Shown piece after piece: positions 27,040 to 29,911 of a DNA stretch of 29,911 nucleotides; position 1 is the stretch's first letter; each line of letters starts with the position of its first letter. Below the pieces are notes generated by a model. That model worked only from the letters and a program-made list of their open reading frames with translations, was not told the origin of the DNA and made no database searches. Source of the DNA: Serpens sp964410065 (GTDB taxonomy: Bacteria; Pseudomonadota; Gammaproteobacteria; Pseudomonadales; Pseudomonadaceae); NCBI GenBank assembly GCA_964410065.1, contig CAYPFO010000043.1, forward strand, positions 1 to 29,911, written 5' to 3'. Position numbers and translations under genes: made by a program.

Positions 27040-28023
27040 TCAGTTCGATGTATTGCGTGCTGCCCAATACTGGCGAGCCAGGGCTAAGGCTCCTTCATGG
27101 GTGTGTCCAAGGCCGCGAAGACCCAACGCCATGGTGGCGATTACTGCCAGTTCTCCATAACTGTCAGTGGCTTGGTTGTGCCAGACCGCCAACAAGTGGG
27201 CAGGCTCCAAGGCATCCGGTTTGACGTGTCGGCGCTCAGCCAGGGCTGGCCACTCTTCATCCCAGTTTTCACCGTTCTGGGTACCGTACAGATGCGAGAA
27301 AACATCCGGATTGACTTCAATCTCCCCACCGTCGCCCTTGATCACGATGGCATGGTCGCCCAGCAGTTGGCTGGCTGAACGGTGGATCTCCTGATAGCCG
27401 GGGTGAAAAATACTCTGCAGCCCGCAACGCGCGCCAAGCGGGTTGAGGATGCGTGCCAGGGAATGAATGGGCGAGCGGAGACCCAGGGTATTGCGCAGCT
27501 CGATCATGGCTTGCAGGCGCGGCATCCAGGCATTCAGCGGAATAAAAGCGGGCTGCTTTTGTTGCAGTACGGTCGCCACTTCGTCCCAGTTTTGACAAAG
27601 GGGAATATCCAGCGTTTCCAATAATTGTTCGGTATACAGGCGGCCTGCGGTATGGGCGCCACCGCCGTGCATCAGGATGCGCACGCCATTGGCTGCCAGA
27701 CATTTCACCGCCAGCAGGTACCAGGGCAAGTGACGCTTCTTGCCGGCATAGCTGGGCCAATCCAAGTCCACGGCGATTTTGGGCGCCTTGACTCGCTCAC
27801 GCACGGCTTCGGCAAAGCCGGCCATTTCCTCGGCGCTTTCCTCTTTGTAACGCAGCAGCATGAGGAACGCTCCCAGTTGGGTGTCCTTGGTGCGCCCATC
27901 CAGCAGCATGCCCATGGCCTCGTGAGCTTCGGCGCGCGTCAGGCCACGCGCGCCGCGCTTGCCCTTGCCGAGGATGCGAATGAACTGGGCAAAGGGATGT
28001 TCAACAGCAGTCAGATTGGTCAT
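27040..28023 (-). CDS. TrpD2-like (YbiB) glycosyltransferase-fold protein
   Basis: A 327-residue protein with the anthranilate phosphoribosyltransferase fold. Helical N-terminal segments (GLTRAEAHEAMGMLLDG, QLGAFLMLLRYKEES) are followed by the core HGGGAHTAGRLYTEQLLETL. The true TrpD substrate motifs are absent, which places it in the TrpD2/YbiB group. E. coli YbiB is reported to bind nucleic acid, and its enzymatic role is unclear. The start is the ATG at 28023, overlapping the tusE stop by 4 bp; the frame extends only to a TTG at 28029. Its place at the end of the tus operon suggests a link to tRNA thiolation, but this is inference. Confidence 0.85.
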   Translation of the reverse strand: MTNLTAVEHPFAQFIRILGKGKRGARGLTRAEAHEAMGMLLDGRTKDTQLGAFLMLLRYKEESAEEMAGFAEAVRERVKAPKIAVDLDWPSYAGKKRHLPWYLLAVKCLAANGVRILMHGGGAHTAGRLYTEQLLETLDIPLCQNWDEVATVLQQKQPAFIPLNAWMPRLQAMIELRNTLGLRSPIHSLARILNPLGARCGLQSIFHPGYQEIHRSASQLLGDHAIVIKGDGGEIEVNPDVFSHLYGTQNGENWDEEWPALAERRHVKPDALEPAHLLAVWHNQATDSYGELAVIATMALGLRGLGHTHEGALALARQYWAARNTSN

Positions 28024-28355
28024 ATGCAATTGGTCGGTTTCGGCAGGCCGGCCAGCTTGGCGGCGAGTTTGGCGGGAGTGCCCTTGAAGAGGCGATTCAG
28101 GTGCAGGCTGTTGCCCTTTTCCGGACCGAGCTTAAGGGCCGCGTATTTGATCAAGGGACGAGTGGCCGGCGAGAGCTGGAATTCGGCGTAAAAGTCGCGC
28201 AGCAAATAAAGCACTTCCCAGTGCTCGGCGCTTAAATCAACCTCTTCGCGTTCGGCCAGAGCGGCGGCGACTGCTTCCGACCAGTCCAGGCGTTCAACAA
28301 GATAACCGTCCTGATCCAGAGGCAGGCGACGACTCTCGACTAACAGTTCGTTCAT
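28020..28355 (-). CDS. tusE: Sulfur relay protein TusE (DsrC family)
   Basis: TusE takes persulfide sulfur from the TusBCD complex and delivers it to MnmA for 2-thiouridine synthesis. The 111-residue protein has the DsrC fold (LDWSEAVAAALAEREEVDLSAEHWEVLYLLR). The active cysteine is penultimate, Cys110 in KPTNCI. It overlaps tusB upstream by 4 bp and the TrpD2-like gene downstream by 4 bp, so all are translationally linked. Confidence 0.95.
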   Translation of the reverse strand: MNELLVESRRLPLDQDGYLVERLDWSEAVAAALAEREEVDLSAEHWEVLYLLRDFYAEFQLSPATRPLIKYAALKLGPEKGNSLHLNRLFKGTPAKLAAKLAGLPKPTNCI

Positions 28356-28648
28356 AGCCAGCTGTTGACCTTGTCGAAACGAATACTGAGCGCGACGAAG
28401 GCGGGGTAATCCACCAGCGTGACGCGTGCCGGCGTGCTGATGTTGCGTGCCTGCATGTCTTCCTCCAAAGCAAAGAGCTCAATGCCCACCGGCAACTGCT
28501 GCAGTTTTTCAAGAGGAGCGCTGCCGGCCTGCAAGGCGTGGCAAGCGTCGCCTGTGAACAGCACGGCATCCTGAGCGCTGAGCAGGCGCAGGGCGCTGTC
28601 CAGTACGCTGGAGTAGGGCGATTGGGCAAGCAAATGCAAAGTGGCCAT
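28352..28648 (-). CDS. tusB: Sulfur relay protein TusB (DsrH family)
   Basis: A 98-residue DsrH-family subunit of the cytosolic TusBCD heterohexamer. The start MATLHLLAQSPYSSVLDSALRLL and the middle DAVLFTGDACHAL are typical. Its role in the complex is structural and in sulfur transfer, with TusD carrying the main active cysteine. The ATG shares one base with the tusC stop (TAATG), and the stop overlaps tusE by 4 bp. Confidence 0.93.
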   Translation of the reverse strand: MATLHLLAQSPYSSVLDSALRLLSAQDAVLFTGDACHALQAGSAPLEKLQQLPVGIELFALEEDMQARNISTPARVTLVDYPAFVALSIRFDKVNSWL

Positions 28649-29007
28649 TAAAGGGTAATCACCAGGTCATATCGATCAACGAGGGCAGCGAGTGCGGCAG
28701 TGTCCAGCGCCTGGGCGGGCAGGGCGAGACGGTCGGCAGCCAGGCCCCGCCGAGTCAGGCTTTCGCCACAGACATACAGGTCATCCACACCAAACAAAGG
28801 CAAGGCTTGCAGATTGGCGCCCAGGTCCTTTTGCTGCAGCACCGCTGGGTTCTGTTGAATTGCCAGCTGGAATACGCCGTCATCCAGGAACAGCATGCCG
28901 ATGGGCAAGTCGAAGGCGCCCCCGGCCAGGGCAATATCCAGTGTCTCGCGGGCGCAGAGGCCACTCCAAGGGCTGTGGCGATTAATCAATAGCATTGATT
29001 TGGCCAT
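28648..29007 (-). CDS. tusC: Sulfur relay protein TusC (DsrF family)
   Basis: A 119-residue DsrF-family subunit of TusBCD. The start is the ATG at 29007 (MAKSMLLINRHSPWSGLCARE), with GGAGG 8 nt upstream inside the tusD end. The in-frame TTG at 29022 is less likely. Family segments include AREALDIAL-like ARETLDIAL, GMLFLDDGVFQL and DDLYVCGESL. It lies 1 bp after the tusD stop. Confidence 0.94.
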   Translation of the reverse strand: MAKSMLLINRHSPWSGLCARETLDIALAGGAFDLPIGMLFLDDGVFQLAIQQNPAVLQQKDLGANLQALPLFGVDDLYVCGESLTRRGLAADRLALPAQALDTAALAALVDRYDLVITL

Positions 29008-29008
29008 A

Positions 29009-29401
29009 TCAGTCGCCTCCAAAGCAGATCAGCCGATCGGCCTGCTGGGCCGCTTCGTGCAATTGGCCAAGCCCTGACAGTTCCCAGGGGGCTTCCAGAC
29101 TCACCGCCTGGCGACCATAGCGCTGTGCTTCTTCTGCGTTGAGCACGCCTCGGCGCAGGGCTGCGGCGATGCACACCACGGCGTCCAGGTTGTGCTGTAT
29201 CACGAAGGCGCGCCATTGGGCGGCAATGTCCAATTCATCCTGCGGTGTGACCACCGCCTGTGAGGCGCTGTAAACGCCCTCACGATAAAAAAACAGGCGG
29301 ACAATTTCATGCCCCTCGGCTAGCACCGCCTCGGCAAAACGCAGGGCGCGCCGCGCCGAAGGTGCATGAGGGGCTGAGAAGAGGGCGATGGCGAATTTCA
29401 T
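29009..29401 (-). CDS. tusD: Sulfur relay protein TusD (DsrE family)
   Basis: A 130-residue DsrE-family protein that accepts sulfur from TusA. The active cysteine is Cys77 in DAVVCIAAALRRGV, matching E. coli TusD Cys78. The N-terminus MKFAIALFSAPHAPSARRALRFAEAVLAEGHEI is typical (only part of this identifies the family). The frame is open to 29437, but the ATG at 29401 fits the family start. It is the first gene of tusD-tusC-tusB-tusE-trpD2-like. Confidence 0.94.
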   Translation of the reverse strand: MKFAIALFSAPHAPSARRALRFAEAVLAEGHEIVRLFFYREGVYSASQAVVTPQDELDIAAQWRAFVIQHNLDAVVCIAAALRRGVLNAEEAQRYGRQAVSLEAPWELSGLGQLHEAAQQADRLICFGGD

Positions 29402-29436
29402 AAACAGGCTCGAAGCAGAGAAGCGAGGTGCTTGCA

Positions 29437-29455
29437 TGATACCCCGCGAGTATCA
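29437..29455. promoter_or_regulatory. Palindrome in tusD promoter region
   Basis: TGATAC-CCCGCGA-GTATCA is a perfect 6-bp inverted repeat with a 7-bp spacer, 36-54 bp upstream of tusD. On the minus strand its left end contains TATCAT (plus 29436-29441), a 5/6 -10 box. The possible -35 (TTAGGC) is poor. It may be an operator overlapping the tus promoter. Confidence 0.4.
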
Positions 29456-29461
29456 CCCGCC

Positions 29462-29492
29462 TAAAACGAAAAAGCCCGCAGGTGCGGGCTTT
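29462..29492 (-). terminator. yccA intrinsic terminator
   Basis: On the minus strand AAAGCCCGC-ACCT-GCGGGCTTT (plus 29471-29492) is followed by TTCGTTTTA. It lies about 21 bp after the yccA stop and isolates the tus operon from yccA. Confidence 0.85.
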
Positions 29493-29513
29493 TGGGTCAG
29501 CTGTTGATCCGGA

Positions 29514-29911
29514 TCAGTCGTCGCTGCTCATGATGCCGAAGATTTGCAGCAGGCTGATGAACAGGTTGTAGATCGACACATACAGGCTGATGGTGGCCAT
29601 GATGTAGTTGCGTTCACCGCCGTGGATGATATCGCTGGTCTGGTACAGAATCACCGCCGAGGAGAACAGCACGAAGCCGGCGCTGATCGCCAGTTGCAGA
29701 CCGCTGATCTGGAAGAAGAAGCTGGCCAGCACGGCAGCGAGCAGGACGAAGAAACCGGCGGTGATGAAGCCACCCAGGAAGCTCATGTCCTTGCGGGTGG
29801 TCAGCACATAGGCGGACAGGCCCAGGAACACCACAGCAGTCATGGCGAAGGCCGAACTGATCACCTCGGCGCCGTTGGCCATGCCCAGGTAGCGGTTGAG
29901 GATCGGACCCA
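29514..29911 (-). CDS. yccA: YccA, Bax inhibitor-1 family, 5' end cut
   Basis: The last 132 residues of a multi-pass inner-membrane protein of the BI-1/YccA (UPF0005) family. E. coli YccA interacts with and inhibits the FtsH protease. The visible part includes GPILNRYLGMANGAEVISSAFAMTA (start of this part) and several hydrophobic helices. Conserved FQISGLQLAISAGFVLFSSAVILY and the final YNLFISLLQIFG also match the family. The true start lies beyond the window; the ATG at 29882 is internal. Confidence 0.93.
   Translation of the reverse strand, partial: GPILNRYLGMANGAEVISSAFAMTAVVFLGLSAYVLTTRKDMSFLGGFITAGFFVLLAAVLASFFFQISGLQLAISAGFVLFSSAVILYQTSDIIHGGERNYIMATISLYVSIYNLFISLLQIFGIMSSDD

Overview
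This window looks like a core chromosomal segment of a Pseudomonas-type gammaproteobacterium. The base composition is GC-rich. The proteins read like Pseudomonas orthologues: a long-type isocitrate lyase, a monomeric isocitrate dehydrogenase beside a dimeric one, and a Bpt-type leucyltransferase. The gene order aceA ... purB-hflD-mnmA-nudix-idh / icd-cspD / clpS-clpA-infA-bpt-aat-trxB / ftsK-lolA-rarA-crcB-serS-cysG ... tusEBCD-yccA matches, as I recall it, the block around PA2604-PA2634 of P. aeruginosa. I see no rRNA, tRNA, CRISPR array, insertion sequence, prophage or defence island, and every recognised gene looks intact. 

Layout. Bases 1-4121 carry, on the minus strand, aceA (cut by the window start), a small orphan secretin-like protein, a GNAT acetyltransferase and the ribosomal L16 oxygenase roxA. 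Bases 4199-7951 hold purB, hflD, mnmA and a Nudix hydrolase, all minus. Bases 8048-11883 hold the divergent isocitrate dehydrogenase pair idh (minus) and icd (plus), separated by a 359-bp region rich in inverted repeats. Bases 11950-17930 hold cspD, clpS-clpA, infA, bpt, aat and trxB. Bases 18142-25793 are a plus-strand run ftsK-lolA-rarA-crcB-serS, followed by cysG behind a terminator-like hairpin. Bases 25928-29911 are minus strand: a glutathionyl-hydroquinone reductase, a tightly overlapping tusD-tusC-tusB-tusE-trpD2-like operon, and yccA (cut by the window end). 

Four functional themes stand out. (1) The isocitrate branch point: isocitrate lyase and both isocitrate dehydrogenases lie within 12 kb. 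(2) The bacterial N-degron pathway: the transferases Bpt and Aat, the adaptor ClpS and the unfoldase ClpA lie within 4.6 kb, around infA. (3) tRNA 2-thiouridine synthesis: the TusBCDE sulfur relay and its acceptor enzyme MnmA are both present. A TrpD2-like protein is translationally coupled to TusE, which suggests a link to this pathway. (4) Ribosome or translation modification: RoxA overlaps a GNAT gene. 

The least described items are the 249-residue secretin-like orphan, the trpD2-tusE coupling, and several palindromes at promoters (aceA, idh, trxB, tusD). I did not find a clear new multi-gene system. This is mostly ordinary core genome with some regulatory structure worth testing.
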